The notes under the pieces are model-generated. The model did no database searches and was not told the DNA's origin. It saw only the letters and a program-made list of their open reading frames with translations. Positions 1 to 10,499 of a DNA stretch of 39,847 nt are shown one piece after another. Each line of letters opens with the position of its first letter. The stretch's first letter is position 1. The position numbers were made by a program, and so were the translations under genes. This DNA is from Candidatus Parcubacteria bacterium. Lineage in GTDB: Bacteria; Patescibacteriota; Minisyncoccia; JAHIHE01; JAGLIN01. The DNA lies in contig JAGLXN010000040.1 in the NCBI GenBank assembly GCA_023132875.1, forward strand, positions 1 through 39,847, given 5' to 3'.

Positions 1-42
1 AAAATTAAAAATTAATTTTACCAACTATCGCTTCAGAGTCTG

Positions 43-68
43 CCCTGAATTTAGTTCAGGGATGACAG
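43..68. repeat. Palindromic end of a TGTCAT-type intergenic element
   Basis: The sequence reads CCCTGAA, a 5-nt loop, TTCAGGG and then ATGACAG. The same end (CTGTCATYCCTGAA... in reverse) recurs near 12880, 12980, 16886, 16995, 18178 and 19930. Only one end lies inside the window start, so the rest of this copy may be outside it. Confidence 0.6.
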
Positions 69-98
69 AAAATGATAGAAATGATTTAATTTTAGGGC

Positions 99-126
99 TT
101 GACAATATTTCTCCAGCATATATAAT
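99..126 (+). promoter_or_regulatory. Consensus sigma-70-type promoter upstream of rpoB
   Basis: TTGACA at 99-104 and TATAAT at 121-126 are separated by 16 bp; both hexamers are perfect. Transcription would start near 133, leaving about 430 nt before rpoB. An imperfect hairpin (206-229) followed by a T-rich stretch could end a roughly 100-nt RNA. Whether this promoter serves rpoBC, a small RNA or both cannot be decided from sequence. Confidence 0.6.
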
Positions 127-263
127 AAAAATATACTTGTTATTCAAGTCAACATATACATTTTATGATTTATATGGCAATCGAATAAAAAAGAGGGCTT
201 TTTGTGCCTGCAGTGTTTGCTGTCTAGGCTTGTTTTTGTGTTTTTGGAATTTATAATATTATA

Positions 264-293
264 GCTAAATTGTTACATTGTTCTATTGTTAAA
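264..293. repeat. Octamer array (NNATTGTT-type)
   Basis: About four degenerate 8-bp units, read as GCTAAATT GTTACATT GTTCTATT GTTAAATT. This belongs to the period-8 family found at many gene edges in this window. The rest of 1-566 holds only AT-rich repeats and the promoter; no convincing gene is seen there. Confidence 0.55.
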
Positions 294-300
294 TTTTTAT

Positions 301-350
301 GGGAACTGATCATGCTTACGGCAGACAAATTCGTAACCAGTTTCAAGATG
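301..350. repeat. GGGAACTG..ATGCTTAC repeat, copy 1
   Basis: It begins GGGAACTGATCATGCTTAC and continues with GGCAGACAAATT. A related copy is at 10397-10446 (GGGAACTGGTTATGCTTAC then GGATAGATTT), and a third, inverted copy is at about 20050-20085. All lie between genes beside an octamer array. Confidence 0.5.
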
Positions 351-390
351 TTTTCCAAGTAGACTAAAACAAAATTTTTAAATTTTGTAA

Positions 391-426
391 TTTTTAAATA
401 ATTTCTAATGACTAAATTTTTAAACA
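391..426. repeat. AT-rich repeat with TTTAGTCATTAG core (inverted copy)
   Basis: The reverse complement shares 22 identical bases, including AAATTTAGTCATTAG, with 11561-11600. A weaker copy is at 7901-7931. The low complexity lowers confidence, but the mixed-base core is specific. Confidence 0.5.
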
Positions 427-566
427 AGTGTTTCAATATTGTGTTTAGAAATTAAAAATTAAGATTTATTTATAAAATTAAAAATTATTAATTCTCTAAT
501 GTTTGTTTTTTTAGAGTTTAGAGTGAATTTACAATAATTGAGTTTTCAAACAATTAAATTATATTT

Positions 567-3500
567 ATGCTCAAAAAAAAGGAAATGACAAGTTTAAAAT
601 CAAGCAGGAAATATTTTGACAGAATAAGAGAATTAATAAGTCCGCCTTATTTGATAGAATCTCAAATTAATTCTTATAATTGGTTTATTGAAAGAGGATT
701 GAAAGAGCTTTTAAGCGAGGTTTCTCCCATTGTTAGTTTTAATAAAGAAATGGAGCTTGATTTCATTGATTATTATCTTGACAAGCCGAAATATGACGAA
801 GAAACCTCAAAGAAAAAGAATTTATCCTATGAAGCGCCTCTGCGATGCAAAGTTAGATTAACAGATGTGAAAGCTAAGGCAAAAAAAGAGCAAGAGATTT
901 ATTTTGGAGAGTTCCCCCTCATGACAGATCGTGGAACTTTTATTATTAACGGAGTGGAGAGAGTGGTTGTAGGACAGCTTATTAAATCCCCTGGAGTATT
1001 CTTTAGCGTTTCTTCTGAAAAAGAAGATAAAAAATATTTTGGCGCAAAATTAATTCCAACAAGAGGAGCATGGCTTGAAATAGAAACAGAAGCAAGCGGC
1101 GCTATTTTTGTTAGAATAGACAAGAAAAGGAAAGTAGCTGTTACTTCATTGCTCAGAGCTTTTAAAGAGGGATCTGATGATGGCTTGTTGAAACTATTTT
1201 CTGATGTTGATACTGGAAATGTGAAATTTATAAAAGAAACAATAGGTAAGGATTTAGCAACATCCCAGGCCGAAGGTTTTATTGAGGTATATAAGAGAGT
1301 TAGGCCTGGAGATTTAGCAACCGCTGACAATGCCAAGCAGTTAATTGAAGGAATGTTTTTTAAATTTGACAGATATGATCTTGGCAAGGTTGGAAGGCAT
1401 AAAATAAACCAAAGGCTTAATATTAATTTAGAAGACTCTGTTACTAACAGAATATTCCAGCCTAGTGATTTAGTTTTAACTGTTAAAGAAATAATTAGGC
1501 TTAATAATTCTCTTAATGCTGTTGGAGATGATATTGATCATCTTGGCAATAGAAGAGTAAGAATGATTGGAGAGCTTGTTCAGGAAAGGTTCAGGCTAGG
1601 ATTTATGAGAGTTGAAAGAAACATTAAAGATAGAATGAGCACTCTTGATTCAAATACAGTCACTCCTTCTCAGCTTATAAATACAAGGCCTCTTATCGCG
1701 GTTATAAGAGAATTTTTTATGTCTAGCCAGCTCTGCCAGTTTATGGACCAGGTAAATCCATTGGCCGAACTTGAGCACAAAAGACGCCTTTCCGCTATGG
1801 GTCCGGGAGGACTTACGAGGGAAAGAGCTGGATTTGAAGTTCGCGATGTGCATCGCAGCCATTACGGAAGAATTTGTCCGATTCAAACTCCTGAAGGTCC
1901 GAATATCGGCTTGGTAGGACATCTTGCTCTTTATGGAGAAATTAATGAATATGGATTTTTAGAAACTCCGTACAGAAAAGTTAAAGATAGCAAAGTCACA
2001 GAAAAGGTAGTGTATTTGGATGCTACAGAAGAAGAAAAGTCCAGCATTGCTCATGCTAGCGTTCCTTTTGATAAAAATTCCGGCAAATTCATTCAAAAAG
2101 AAGTTCAAGCAAGAGATAAAGGCAAGCCTGGAATAGTTGAAGCAGAAAAGATAGATTTTATGGATGTATCTCCTAACCAGGCAATTAGCGTTGCAACATC
2201 GCTTATTCCTTTTCTTGAACATGATGACGCGCACAGGGCACTTATGGGTTCAAATATGCAACGCCAGGCTGTTACTTGTATTATTTCTCAGTCTCCTGTA
2301 GTCGGAACGGGCTTTGAAAAAAAAGCTGCGCTTGATTCAGGACATATCATTCTTGCTGAAAAAGACGGAAAAGTTATTGAAGTTGATGGAACTCATATAA
2401 AAATTAAGAATTCAGATTCAGGATGGACATATCATAATCTTTCTAGTTTTGTCAGATCAAACGCTGCCACATGTATGACGCAATATCCGAGAGTGGAGAA
2501 AGGACAGTTAGTCAAAAAAGGAGATCTTATTGCTGACAGCTCTGGAACTGAAGATGGAGAACTTGCTCTTGGCCAGAATTTATTGGTAGCATTTATGCCT
2601 TGGGGAGGCTGTAATTTTGAAGATGCTATAATACTTTCACAAAAAGTTGTTGAAGATGATAGATTTAGTTCAATTCATATTGAAGATTTTTCAATTGATG
2701 TTCGCGATACAAAACTTGGTCCGGAAATTGTAACCAGAGATATTCCTAATGTTGGAGAAGAAAAATTAAAAGATTTAGATGAAGATGGAATTATAAGAAT
2801 CGGAGCGGAAGTTAGATCTGGGGATATTTTGGTCGGAAAAATTACACCGAAAGGGGAAAGCGATTTAACGGCTGAAGAAAGGTTATTGAGATCTATATTT
2901 GGCGAGAAAGCGAGAGACGTGAAAGATACTTCTTTATATCTGCAGCATGGCGAACAGGGAAAAGTGGTTGATGTAAAAATATTTTCAAGAGATCAGGGAG
3001 ACAAGCTTTCTAGCGGTGTCATAAAAAAAATACAAGTAAGCGTGGCGCAGTTAAGGAAGATTCAAGTTGGAGATAAATTAGCGGGCAGGCATGGAAATAA
3101 AGGTGTTATCTCAACAATTCTTCCCGTTGAAGATATGCCTTATTTGAAAGACGGAACCACTATTGATATAATTTTAAATCCTTTAGGCGTGGCTAGCCGT
3201 ATGAATATCGGCCAGATTCTTGAAACTCATCTTGGCTGGGCGGCAAGCAAGCAGGGATATAAAGTTGCTTGTCCTTCTTTGGCTGGCGTTACTGAAAAAC
3301 AGATAAAAGAAGAACTCAGAAAAGTCGGTCTTCCGGAAGACGGAAAAGTTCAGCTTTATGACGGTAAAACCGGCAAATCTTTTGAGAATAAATCTACCGT
3401 AGGAATTACTTATATGTTAAAACTGAATCATCTTGTCGAAGATAAAATACATATGCGTTCTATCGGCCCATATTCTCTTATTACGCAGCAACCGCTTGGA

Positions 3501-3800
3501 GGAAAGGCTCAGTTTGGAGGACAGAGATTTGGAGAAATGGAGGTTTGGGCGCTTGAAGGACACGGAGCCGCTCATACTTTACAAGAAGTGTTGACTATAA
3601 AATCAGACGACGTGCTGGGAAGATCAAAAGCGTATGAAGCAATTATTAAGGGCGAATCAATAAGAAGCCCTCACATTCCTGCTTCATTTCATGTTCTAGT
3701 AAACGAATTAAAAGCTCTTGGTTTAAGCGTTGATCTTATTGGAACAAAAGAAGAAAAATCTGAAGAAGAAGCAATAGAATCCAATAATTCAACAATATAA
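567..3800 (+). CDS. rpoB: DNA-directed RNA polymerase subunit beta
   Basis: This is the beta subunit of RNA polymerase, which together with beta-prime forms the catalytic core for all transcription. The 1077-aa length suits a compact bacterial RpoB. Recognisable blocks run in order: the N-terminal start of the protrusion (RKYFDRIRELISPPYLIESQ), the lobe segment TDRGTFIINGVERVVVGQL, the rifampicin-region motif RRLSAMGPGGLTRERAGFEV, the signature QTPEGPNIGLV, GDKLAGRHGNKGVIS, and the C-terminal GGKAQFGGQRFGEMEVWALE. The start at ATG 567 has no Shine-Dalgarno; an in-frame ATG at 585 is an alternative. The stop is 20 nt before rpoC, so the two are co-transcribed. No ribosomal protein gene (rplL) lies directly upstream, unlike in many bacteria. 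Confidence 0.98.
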   Translation: MLKKKEMTSLKSSRKYFDRIRELISPPYLIESQINSYNWFIERGLKELLSEVSPIVSFNKEMELDFIDYYLDKPKYDEETSKKKNLSYEAPLRCKVRLTDVKAKAKKEQEIYFGEFPLMTDRGTFIINGVERVVVGQLIKSPGVFFSVSSEKEDKKYFGAKLIPTRGAWLEIETEASGAIFVRIDKKRKVAVTSLLRAFKEGSDDGLLKLFSDVDTGNVKFIKETIGKDLATSQAEGFIEVYKRVRPGDLATADNAKQLIEGMFFKFDRYDLGKVGRHKINQRLNINLEDSVTNRIFQPSDLVLTVKEIIRLNNSLNAVGDDIDHLGNRRVRMIGELVQERFRLGFMRVERNIKDRMSTLDSNTVTPSQLINTRPLIAVIREFFMSSQLCQFMDQVNPLAELEHKRRLSAMGPGGLTRERAGFEVRDVHRSHYGRICPIQTPEGPNIGLVGHLALYGEINEYGFLETPYRKVKDSKVTEKVVYLDATEEEKSSIAHASVPFDKNSGKFIQKEVQARDKGKPGIVEAEKIDFMDVSPNQAISVATSLIPFLEHDDAHRALMGSNMQRQAVTCIISQSPVVGTGFEKKAALDSGHIILAEKDGKVIEVDGTHIKIKNSDSGWTYHNLSSFVRSNAATCMTQYPRVEKGQLVKKGDLIADSSGTEDGELALGQNLLVAFMPWGGCNFEDAIILSQKVVEDDRFSSIHIEDFSIDVRDTKLGPEIVTRDIPNVGEEKLKDLDEDGIIRIGAEVRSGDILVGKITPKGESDLTAEERLLRSIFGEKARDVKDTSLYLQHGEQGKVVDVKIFSRDQGDKLSSGVIKKIQVSVAQLRKIQVGDKLAGRHGNKGVISTILPVEDMPYLKDGTTIDIILNPLGVASRMNIGQILETHLGWAASKQGYKVACPSLAGVTEKQIKEELRKVGLPEDGKVQLYDGKTGKSFENKSTVGITYMLKLNHLVEDKIHMRSIGPYSLITQQPLGGKAQFGGQRFGEMEVWALEGHGAAHTLQEVLTIKSDDVLGRSKAYEAIIKGESIRSPHIPASFHVLVNELKALGLSVDLIGTKEEKSEEEAIESNNSTI

Positions 3801-3820
3801 TTTTATAACAATATAATTTT

Positions 3821-6800
3821 ATGACAAACATAGGCGTAAAAGTTGAAGATTTTAAGGCAGTTCGGCTCAAGCTTGCCAGCCCTGAAGAAATTTTAAATTG
3901 GTCTTGTGGAGAAGTTCTTAAGCCAGAAACGATAAATTATAGAACTCAGAGGCCGGAAAAAGACGGGCTGTTCTGTGAAAAAATATTCGGACCGACAAAA
4001 GATTGGGAATGCTATTGCGGAAAATATAAGAGGATAAGATATAAAGGTATTGTCTGCGATAAGTGTGGAGTGGAAGTTACAAAATCCATAGTCCGGAGAG
4101 AAAGAATGGGACATATAAAATTAGCCGTGCCTATTTCTCATGTCTGGTTTTTAAGAGGAGTTCCTTCAAGTATTGGTTTGGTGCTTAATATGTCTATTCA
4201 AGAGATGGAAAGAGTTATTTACTTCGCAAGCTATTTAATTACTGATGTCAATGAAGAAGAAAGAAAGGTAGTTTCTGATCAAATTGAAGCTGAATATAAA
4301 TCAAAAATTAAAAACGGAAAAAAGACTCTAACGGTTCCTGAGATTAATAATATTAAAGAGGCGAGAGATAAGGCGAAGGAGGAGTTGAGAAGCATTAAAA
4401 AACTTAAAGTTATTTCAGAAGTTGAATATAGGAATCTTTCTTTGAAATACGCGTCTGTCTTTAAAGCTGACATAGGAACTGAAGCTGTAAAAAAGGCATT
4501 GTATAATATTGATTTGAAAAAATTGGCTAAGAAATTGGAAAAAGAAATCTCTGAGTTGCCGAAAACTTCTGCTCAGAGAAAGAAAATGATGAAAAGGTTG
4601 AGGCTTGCGCGAGGTTTTATGAAAGCGGGAATAAAGCCAGAATGGATGTGTTTGACGGTCATTCCTGTTATACCTCCAGATCTAAGGCCTATGGTGCAGT
4701 TAGATGGAGGGAGGTTTGCGACTTCTGATCTTAATGATCTTTATAGAAGAGTTATTAATAGAAATAACCGTCTAAAAAAACTTATAGAACTAGGAGCTCC
4801 AGAGGTTATTTCCAGAAATGAAAAAAGGATGTTGCAAGAAGCTGTTGATGCGCTTATTGATAATAGTGCTAGGAGAGGACAGGCTACTATGGCAGCTACT
4901 GGAAAGAGAAGGCAATTAAGATCGCTTGCCGACATGTTAAAAGGAAAGCAAGGAAGATTTAGGCAGAATCTTTTGGGCAAGCGAGTTGATTATTCAGCGC
5001 GTTCGGTTATCGTTATTGGTCCGACTCTAAGGCTTGACCAGTGCGGACTTCCGAAAAAAATGGCTCTAGAACTTTTCAAGCCTTTTGTAATGAAGGAGCT
5101 TATAGAAAGAGGTTTTGCGTATAATGTGAGAAGCGCGAATAAATTAATAGAGCAAGGAATAACGGAAGTTTGGGATATTTTGGAGGAAGTAATTAAAAAT
5201 AAAGCGGTTCTTCTTAATCGCGCTCCAACTTTGCATCGTCTTGGAATTCAGGCTTTTTATCCAATTTTAATTGAGGGAAAGGCTATTCAGATTCATCCGA
5301 TGGTCTGTAAAGCGTTTAACGCTGATTTTGACGGAGATCAAATGGCTGTGCATCTTCCGCTTACCAAAGAAGCTCAAAAGGAATCAAGAGAAATAATGCT
5401 TTCTTCTAAAAATCTTCTAAAACCGGCAACTGGAGAGCCTATTGTAGTTCCTTCTCAAGATATAGTTCTTGGCTGTTATTATATGACTAAAATTATAGAT
5501 GGAACAAAAGGAAAAGAAAAGGCTTTTAATTCTTTTGAAGAAGCGGTAATTTCTTATGAGCTTGGCTTAATTGATCTTAGAGCTAGAATAAAACTTAAGA
5601 ATAATTCATGGGTCAAAGCTGAAAATTCGGCTTCGGGTGTTCAAAACCGAATTTCCGATCGCACAGAAAAATTTATTGAAACTAGTGTTGGACGCGTAAT
5701 TTTTAATCAATCATTGCCGGGAGAATTGTTATTTATAAACAAGATTATGGATTCTAACGCTCTTAAAAATCTTATAGCAGATGCTCTGGATACGATTGGA
5801 GAAGAAGAAACTGTGGAATTAATTGATAAAATCAAAAGCCTTGGATTTAAATACGCGACTAAGTCTGGGTTGAGCTGGGGGATGGACGATGTTATAATTC
5901 CGGACATTAAAGAAGAGCTTATAAAAAAAGGAGACGGAAAAATTGACGAAATTAGAGAGCAATACGAAGAAGGACTGCTCACAGAGAATGAAAGAAGAAT
6001 AAAATCAATAGAAGTTTGGAATAATGTTAAGGGCAAAATAGCTCAAGAGATCCCAGGCACTATAGGAGAGGAAAGTTCTGTGGCATATATGATTAATTCC
6101 GGAGCAAGAAGCAATTGGGCTGTTATAACTCAGATGGGAGGAATGAAAGGGCTGGTTGTAAATCCGTCAGGAGAAACAATTGAACTTCCCATTAAAAGCA
6201 GCTTTAAAGAAGGTTTTAATGTTTTGGAATATTTTATATCTACTCATGGCACCAGAAAAGGAATGGCCGACACGGCTCTTAGAACTTCAACAGCCGGTTA
6301 TTTAACCAGAAGGCTTGTTGATGTTGCGCAGGATGTTATTATTCATGAAAAGGATTGTTATGATACTAATGGAACTGAAGTTGTTGCCAATGAACATTTG
6401 GATATAGGACGGACAATATCAATGAGACTAAGAGGAAGAACAGCCTTAAAGGACATCAAAGATCCAAAGACTAAAAAAGTTATTGTCAAAGCTAATGATC
6501 AAATTAACAAAGAAGACGCGGGAAAAATAGAAAAAGCGGGAATTGAAAGAGTATGGATCAGAAGTATTGTTAATTGCAAGGCTAAGAGAGGAATATGCCA
6601 GGCATGTTACGGATATGATCTTGGGAAAAATAAGCTGGTAGAAATAGGGCAGGCGGTAGGAATAGTTACAGCTCAGGCAATTGGAGAGCCTGGAACACAG
6701 CTTACTATGAGAACATTTCATAGTGGAGGAGTTGCCGGTAAAGATATTACGCAGGGGCTTCCCAGAGTTGAAGAAATTTTTGAAGCAAGGCTTCCAAAAG

Positions 6801-7519
6801 GAAAAGCTATTATTTCTGAAGTTGATGGTATAGTTGAAGACATTGAAGAAACTCAGGATTCAAGAATTATTCATATCAAATTTAAACCAAAAGCGGAAGA
6901 TGTGGTCGATAAAGAGAAAATTGAAGATGTAAGAAGTTATGTGATTGATAAAGACATTTCAATTTTGGTTAAAAAGGGAGAATTAATAACAGCAGGACAG
7001 CAGTTGATTGAAGGGCATGTCGATATTCATGAATTATTTAAATTAAAAGAAATCAAAGAAGTACAAAGATATATTATCAAAGAAGTACAGCAAGTTTATA
7101 CTTCCCAAGGGGAAGGCATTGATGACAAGCATATTGAAATAATTATAAGACAAATGCTTTCAAGAGTTCGAATTAAAGATGTTGGAGATACTAGCCTGCT
7201 AATAGGAGACATCGTAGAAAAAGCTCAATTAACTGAAGCTAATAATGAGATTGAAAGAGAAAATAAAGAAAATAAAGGAGTAACAGATAAAATTAAAGAG
7301 CCTGCTGTTGTTAAGCAATTGCTTTTAGGAATAACAAAGGCGTCTCTTACCACAGAAAGTTTCTTGTCTGCCGCTTCTTTTCAGGAAACCGCGCGCGTTC
7401 TAATAGGCGCTGCTATTACCGGGAAAGAAGACAAGCTCAGAGGGCTTAAGGAAAATGTAATTATTGGAAGACTAATCCCATCGGGAACAGGATATTTCAG
7501 AAATATAGACAAAGAATAA
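3821..7519 (+). CDS. rpoC: DNA-directed RNA polymerase subunit beta-prime
   Basis: This is the largest subunit of RNA polymerase and carries the active-site Mg2+. The 1232-aa protein contains the N-terminal zinc-binding element (Cys64, Cys66, Cys79, Cys82), the catalytic [12 protein letters not shown] loop with Asp502, Asp504 and Asp506, and the second zinc site (Cys846, Cys919, Cys926, Cys929). It also has the trigger-loop region around [16 protein letters not shown]. The C-terminal [23 protein letters not shown] segment is intact. It starts at ATG 3821, 20 nt after rpoB, with no clear Shine-Dalgarno, consistent with a two-gene operon. An octamer array begins 7 nt after the stop. Confidence 0.98.
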   Translation: MTNIGVKVEDFKAVRLKLASPEEILNWSCGEVLKPETINYRTQRPEKDGLFCEKIFGPTKDWECYCGKYKRIRYKGIVCDKCGVEVTKSIVRRERMGHIKLAVPISHVWFLRGVPSSIGLVLNMSIQEMERVIYFASYLITDVNEEERKVVSDQIEAEYKSKIKNGKKTLTVPEINNIKEARDKAKEELRSIKKLKVISEVEYRNLSLKYASVFKADIGTEAVKKALYNIDLKKLAKKLEKEISELPKTSAQRKKMMKRLRLARGFMKAGIKPEWMCLTVIPVIPPDLRPMVQLDGGRFATSDLNDLYRRVINRNNRLKKLIELGAPEVISRNEKRMLQEAVDALIDNSARRGQATMAATGKRRQLRSLADMLKGKQGRFRQNLLGKRVDYSARSVIVIGPTLRLDQCGLPKKMALELFKPFVMKELIERGFAYNVRSANKLIEQGITEVWDILEEVIKNKAVLLNRAPTLHRLGIQAFYPILIEGKAIQIHPMVCKAFNADFDGDQMAVHLPLTKEAQKESREIMLSSKNLLKPATGEPIVVPSQDIVLGCYYMTKIIDGTKGKEKAFNSFEEAVISYELGLIDLRARIKLKNNSWVKAENSASGVQNRISDRTEKFIETSVGRVIFNQSLPGELLFINKIMDSNALKNLIADALDTIGEEETVELIDKIKSLGFKYATKSGLSWGMDDVIIPDIKEELIKKGDGKIDEIREQYEEGLLTENERRIKSIEVWNNVKGKIAQEIPGTIGEESSVAYMINSGARSNWAVITQMGGMKGLVVNPSGETIELPIKSSFKEGFNVLEYFISTHGTRKGMADTALRTSTAGYLTRRLVDVAQDVIIHEKDCYDTNGTEVVANEHLDIGRTISMRLRGRTALKDIKDPKTKKVIVKANDQINKEDAGKIEKAGIERVWIRSIVNCKAKRGICQACYGYDLGKNKLVEIGQAVGIVTAQAIGEPGTQLTMRTFHSGGVAGKDITQGLPRVEEIFEARLPKGKAIISEVDGIVEDIEETQDSRIIHIKFKPKAEDVVDKEKIEDVRSYVIDKDISILVKKGELITAGQQLIEGHVDIHELFKLKEIKEVQRYIIKEVQQVYTSQGEGIDDKHIEIIIRQMLSRVRIKDVGDTSLLIGDIVEKAQLTEANNEIERENKENKGVTDKIKEPAVVKQLLLGITKASLTTESFLSAASFQETARVLIGAAITGKEDKLRGLKENVIIGRLIPSGTGYFRNIDKE

Positions 7520-7525
7520 AAAAAT

Positions 7526-7560
7526 AAATTGTCAAATTGTCAAATTGCTGAATTGTTCTA
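7526..7560. repeat. Octamer array following rpoC
   Basis: Period-8 units AAATTGTC AAATTGTC AAATTGCT GAATTGTT start just after the rpoC stop. An opposite-orientation array (AACAATTT-type) ends the same spacer at 8013-8040, directly before ftsK. The 521-bp spacer 7520-8040 therefore has inverted ends. Confidence 0.6.
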
Positions 7561-7569
7561 ATCTCCGCT

Positions 7570-7600
7570 GGCTCCATAGTCCCGATAGGGCTGTGGAGCC
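7570..7600. repeat. GGCTCCATAG inverted repeat, left copy
   Basis: GGCTCCATAGTCCC pairs with GGGCTGTGGAGCC across a 4-nt spacer, with one mismatch. The mirror copy lies at 7979-8009 at the other end of the same spacer. Related copies are at 16202, 32167, 32236 and 37483. In RNA it would form a strong hairpin followed by TTTTGTAATTTT, so it may double as the rpoC terminator. Confidence 0.65.
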
Positions 7601-7610
7601 TTTTGTAATT

Positions 7611-7639
7611 TTGCTTTTACGGCGATTTTAAGCTATAAT
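7611..7639 (+). promoter_or_regulatory. Possible promoter for ftsK
   Basis: TTGCTT, a 17-bp spacer and a perfect TATAAT (7634-7639). It lies inside repeat material about 400 bp before ftsK and could provide transcription after rpoC termination. Confidence 0.35.
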
Positions 7640-7738
7640 GAAATAAGAGAATAGAGACCATCGTGTTGTCTAGAATTTTGATTCAATTTTGAATGATAGA
7701 ATGTTTAAGCATTAAAAATTACAAATCCAAAATTATCC

Positions 7739-7762
7739 GCCCGAGGCGGACCAGCCTCGGGC
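7739..7762. repeat. GC-rich hairpin in AT-rich spacer
   Basis: GCCCGAGGC, a 6-nt loop and GCCTCGGGC form a perfect 9-bp stem, much richer in GC than the flanks. It can also be read as two adjacent dyads (TCCGCC/GGCGGA and CCAGCC/GGCTGG). Confidence 0.55.
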
Positions 7763-7978
7763 TGGCAAATAACAAATAAATTACAATAACCAAAATCCAA
7801 AATGTCTAAAATAAAGTTTTGAATTTTGAATATTATAATTTTGAATTTGGTGCTTGACGGTTTTTTGTTACGGGAATGACAGATGCTTCGTATCTCGTAA
7901 TTAAAAATTTAGTTATTAAAAATTATTTATAAAATTACAAAATTAAAAATTATAAAATTAACAAACCTTTTGCAAACA

Positions 7979-8040
7979 GGCTCCACAGCCCTAAATGGAC
8001 TATGGAGCCAATGGTAACAATTTAACAATATAGTAATTAT
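7979..8040. repeat. GGCTCCACAG inverted repeat plus octamer array before ftsK
   Basis: GGCTCCACAGCCC pairs with GGACTATGGAGCC (7979-8009). It is followed by the array AACAATTT AACAATAT AGTAATT, which runs to the ftsK start codon. This is the mirror image of 7526-7600. Confidence 0.6.
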
Positions 8041-10362
8041 ATGTCAAGAAAAAGAAGAAAAAAAAGGAGCTATAACGGCTTATCGTTTGGATTTCCAGAA
8101 ATTGAAATTGATGATTGGATTAAAAAAGATGTAATAGCTATCTTTCTTTTTGTTTTGGCGCTGATAAGTATTTTAAGTTTTGTGGATTTAGCCGGCGGAC
8201 TTGGAGAAAAATTAAGCGAAATTATAAAAATTTTATTTGGATGGGGGCTTATTCTTTTTCCGTTTGCTTTGATTTTGTGGGGATGGAAAATGCTTAAATC
8301 AGAAAGTATTTTTGAAAGCAGGGTTTCCGTGTTTGGAATAGTAATGATAGTTTTCTCTGTGCTTTCTTTCATGCATATTTTTTATGATCCGTCTGCAATG
8401 TTTGAAATTGCGAAAGCGGGCGGCGGCGGCGGTATTTTGGGCGCGATTTTAGCATGGACTCTAGTTAGCTTGGTTGGTAAATGGGGAGGTTTGATTATTA
8501 TTTCCGCGTTATTTTTAATATCTTTACTTTTGATTTTTGATATATCATTTATTGATTTATTGGGCAAGATTAAATTTGCGCGAAAAACTAATAAACTTAA
8601 TCTTGATAAAAAAAGCGGAGAAGAAGATGACGACGAGGATGAAGATGAAGAATATGAAGAAGAGGATGATGGTGATATTAAAATTAATATGGTCGGGAAA
8701 TGTAAAGAAAAAAAAGAAGGCATACTTTCTTCTATCGCGGGTAAAATTAAAAGAGACAAGAAAGAGCCGAAATTTTCGGTTAAAGCGATAGAAGATATGA
8801 ATGATTCGGACGAAGAATATGATGAAAAATATGATAAAAATAATAAAGTAGATAATGAAAACATTGAAGATAATTTTACTGATAGCTTAGATAACCACAA
8901 ACAAAAAGAAAAAAACTGGAAAATCCCTTCCTCCAGTATCTTAAATGGAAAAGATAGCGAGCCTACAAGCGGAAACATAAAAGCTAATTCAAATATTATT
9001 AAAAGAACACTTGCTAATTTTGGCATTGATATTGAAATGGGAGAAGTGAATGTTGGTCCCACTGTTACTCAATATACTTTAAAGCCGGCAGTTGGAATAA
9101 AGCTTAGCAGGATAACTGCGCTTCAAAATGATCTTGCTCTTGCCTTGGCGGCTAGATCGCTCAGAATAGAAGCTCCAATTCCTGGAAAATCCTGGATTGG
9201 ATTGGAATTGCCAAACCAGTCTGTTGCAATGGTTGGGCTGAAGAATATATTAAACTCTACTGAGTTTTATAATAGAAAATCTAATCTAAGTGTTATTTTA
9301 GGCAGGGATGTCGCAGGCAACGCGATTTTGGCTAATCTCGACAGAATGCCTCATCTTATGATCGCTGGATCTACGGGAAGCGGTAAAACAGTGTGCGTCA
9401 ATACTTTAGTTGCTAGTCTCCTTTTCCAAAATTCTCCAGAAATGCTCAAGTTTATTATGGTTGATCCAAAGAGAGTTGAGCTTACTTCTTACAATGATAT
9501 TCCTCATCTTTTAACTCCAGTTATTACCGATCCTGATAAAGCGATAAATTCTTTGAAATGGTCAATTACAGAGATGGAAAATAGATATGATTTACTGAGT
9601 CATTTAGGCTGTAGAAACATTGAATCATATAATCAGGCCGTGAGGACAAAATATAAGCAAAGAGAAATTCTGCCTTATATTATAATTATTATTGATGAAC
9701 TTGCTGATCTTATGGCAACGCATGGAAGAGAGGTTGAGGCCGCGATTGTCAGACTGGCCCAAATGGCCAGAGCTGTTGGAATTCATTTAGTTCTTTCAAC
9801 TCAAAGGCCGTCTGTTGAAGTTATAACGGGATTAATTAAAGCGAATATAACTGCTAGAATTGCTTTTCAAGTTGCAAGCCAAATTGACTCCAGAACCATT
9901 CTTGATATGTCCGGAGCTGAAAAACTTTTAGGAAGCGGAGATATGCTTTATCTTTCTGGGGATTCAAATAAGCCGAAAAGAATTCAAGGAGTATTTATTT
10001 CTGAAGAAGAGATTCAGACGATTGTAAACTTTCTCAAAGATCAAAAAGAAGAAGAGATGGAATATAATGAAGAAATAACAGAAACAAAAAAATCCTCGCT
10101 TGATTTGAATGGAGACGATAGCATAATTAATGATGATATGTATGATGAAGCGGTTGAAACCGTGATTAATGCAGGAAAGGCCTCCGCTTCGCTTTTACAG
10201 AGGAGGCTTAGAGTCGGATATGCCCGCGCCGCCCGCTTACTTGATCTAATGGAAGAACAAGGCATAGTAGGTCCTGCAAACGGAGCAAAGCCGAGAGAAG
10301 TTTATGGGATAGGAGAGGGCGAAGATGATAAAGAAGGTAATGAAAGCGAAGTGGAAGAATAA
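8041..10362 (+). CDS. ftsK: DNA translocase FtsK/SpoIIIE family
   Basis: This is a membrane-anchored dsDNA translocase that moves chromosome termini through the closing septum. The 773-aa protein has an N-terminal membrane region of about four segments (residues ~30-180). Next comes a highly acidic D/E-rich linker (~190-300), then the motor with Walker A GSTGSGKT (Lys449) and Walker B IIIIIDELADL (Asp552, Glu553). The C-terminal winged-helix gamma domain (VGYARAARLLDLMEEQGIVG) normally reads polar DNA motifs. The linker is short compared with E. coli FtsK. The start ATG 8041 directly follows an octamer array and has no Shine-Dalgarno. It stands alone between repeat spacers. Confidence 0.95.
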   Translation: MSRKRRKKRSYNGLSFGFPEIEIDDWIKKDVIAIFLFVLALISILSFVDLAGGLGEKLSEIIKILFGWGLILFPFALILWGWKMLKSESIFESRVSVFGIVMIVFSVLSFMHIFYDPSAMFEIAKAGGGGGILGAILAWTLVSLVGKWGGLIIISALFLISLLLIFDISFIDLLGKIKFARKTNKLNLDKKSGEEDDDEDEDEEYEEEDDGDIKINMVGKCKEKKEGILSSIAGKIKRDKKEPKFSVKAIEDMNDSDEEYDEKYDKNNKVDNENIEDNFTDSLDNHKQKEKNWKIPSSSILNGKDSEPTSGNIKANSNIIKRTLANFGIDIEMGEVNVGPTVTQYTLKPAVGIKLSRITALQNDLALALAARSLRIEAPIPGKSWIGLELPNQSVAMVGLKNILNSTEFYNRKSNLSVILGRDVAGNAILANLDRMPHLMIAGSTGSGKTVCVNTLVASLLFQNSPEMLKFIMVDPKRVELTSYNDIPHLLTPVITDPDKAINSLKWSITEMENRYDLLSHLGCRNIESYNQAVRTKYKQREILPYIIIIIDELADLMATHGREVEAAIVRLAQMARAVGIHLVLSTQRPSVEVITGLIKANITARIAFQVASQIDSRTILDMSGAEKLLGSGDMLYLSGDSNKPKRIQGVFISEEEIQTIVNFLKDQKEEEMEYNEEITETKKSSLDLNGDDSIINDDMYDEAVETVINAGKASASLLQRRLRVGYARAARLLDLMEEQGIVGPANGAKPREVYGIGEGEDDKEGNESEVEE

Positions 10363-10446
10363 TTGAATTGCTAAATTGTTGTATTGTTTTTCTTGCGGGA
10401 ACTGGTTATGCTTACATCGGATAGATTTCCAATCAATTTCCAATGA
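10361..10446. repeat. Octamer array and GGGAACTG repeat after ftsK
   Basis: The array TTGAATTG CTAAATTG TTGTATTG follows the ftsK stop. From 10397 the GGGAACTG..ATGCTTAC repeat, related to 301-350, follows. The order stop, array, element is the same as after rpoC, ychF and mscS. Confidence 0.55.
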
Positions 10447-10499
10447 TTTAAAGAAACAAAATATAAGATACAATAACCAATAAATTTCCAAACACCACT

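Noticed and set aside
62-256. 64-codon plus-strand reading frame before rpoB
   Set aside because: It overlaps a perfect promoter, has no family resemblance or SD, and starts inside a repeat end. Its stop near the octamer array is noted, but is not enough to call a gene.
8382-9062. 226-codon minus-strand frame in ftsK
   Set aside because: It is antisense to the acidic FtsK linker; the poly-Ser translation is a shadow.
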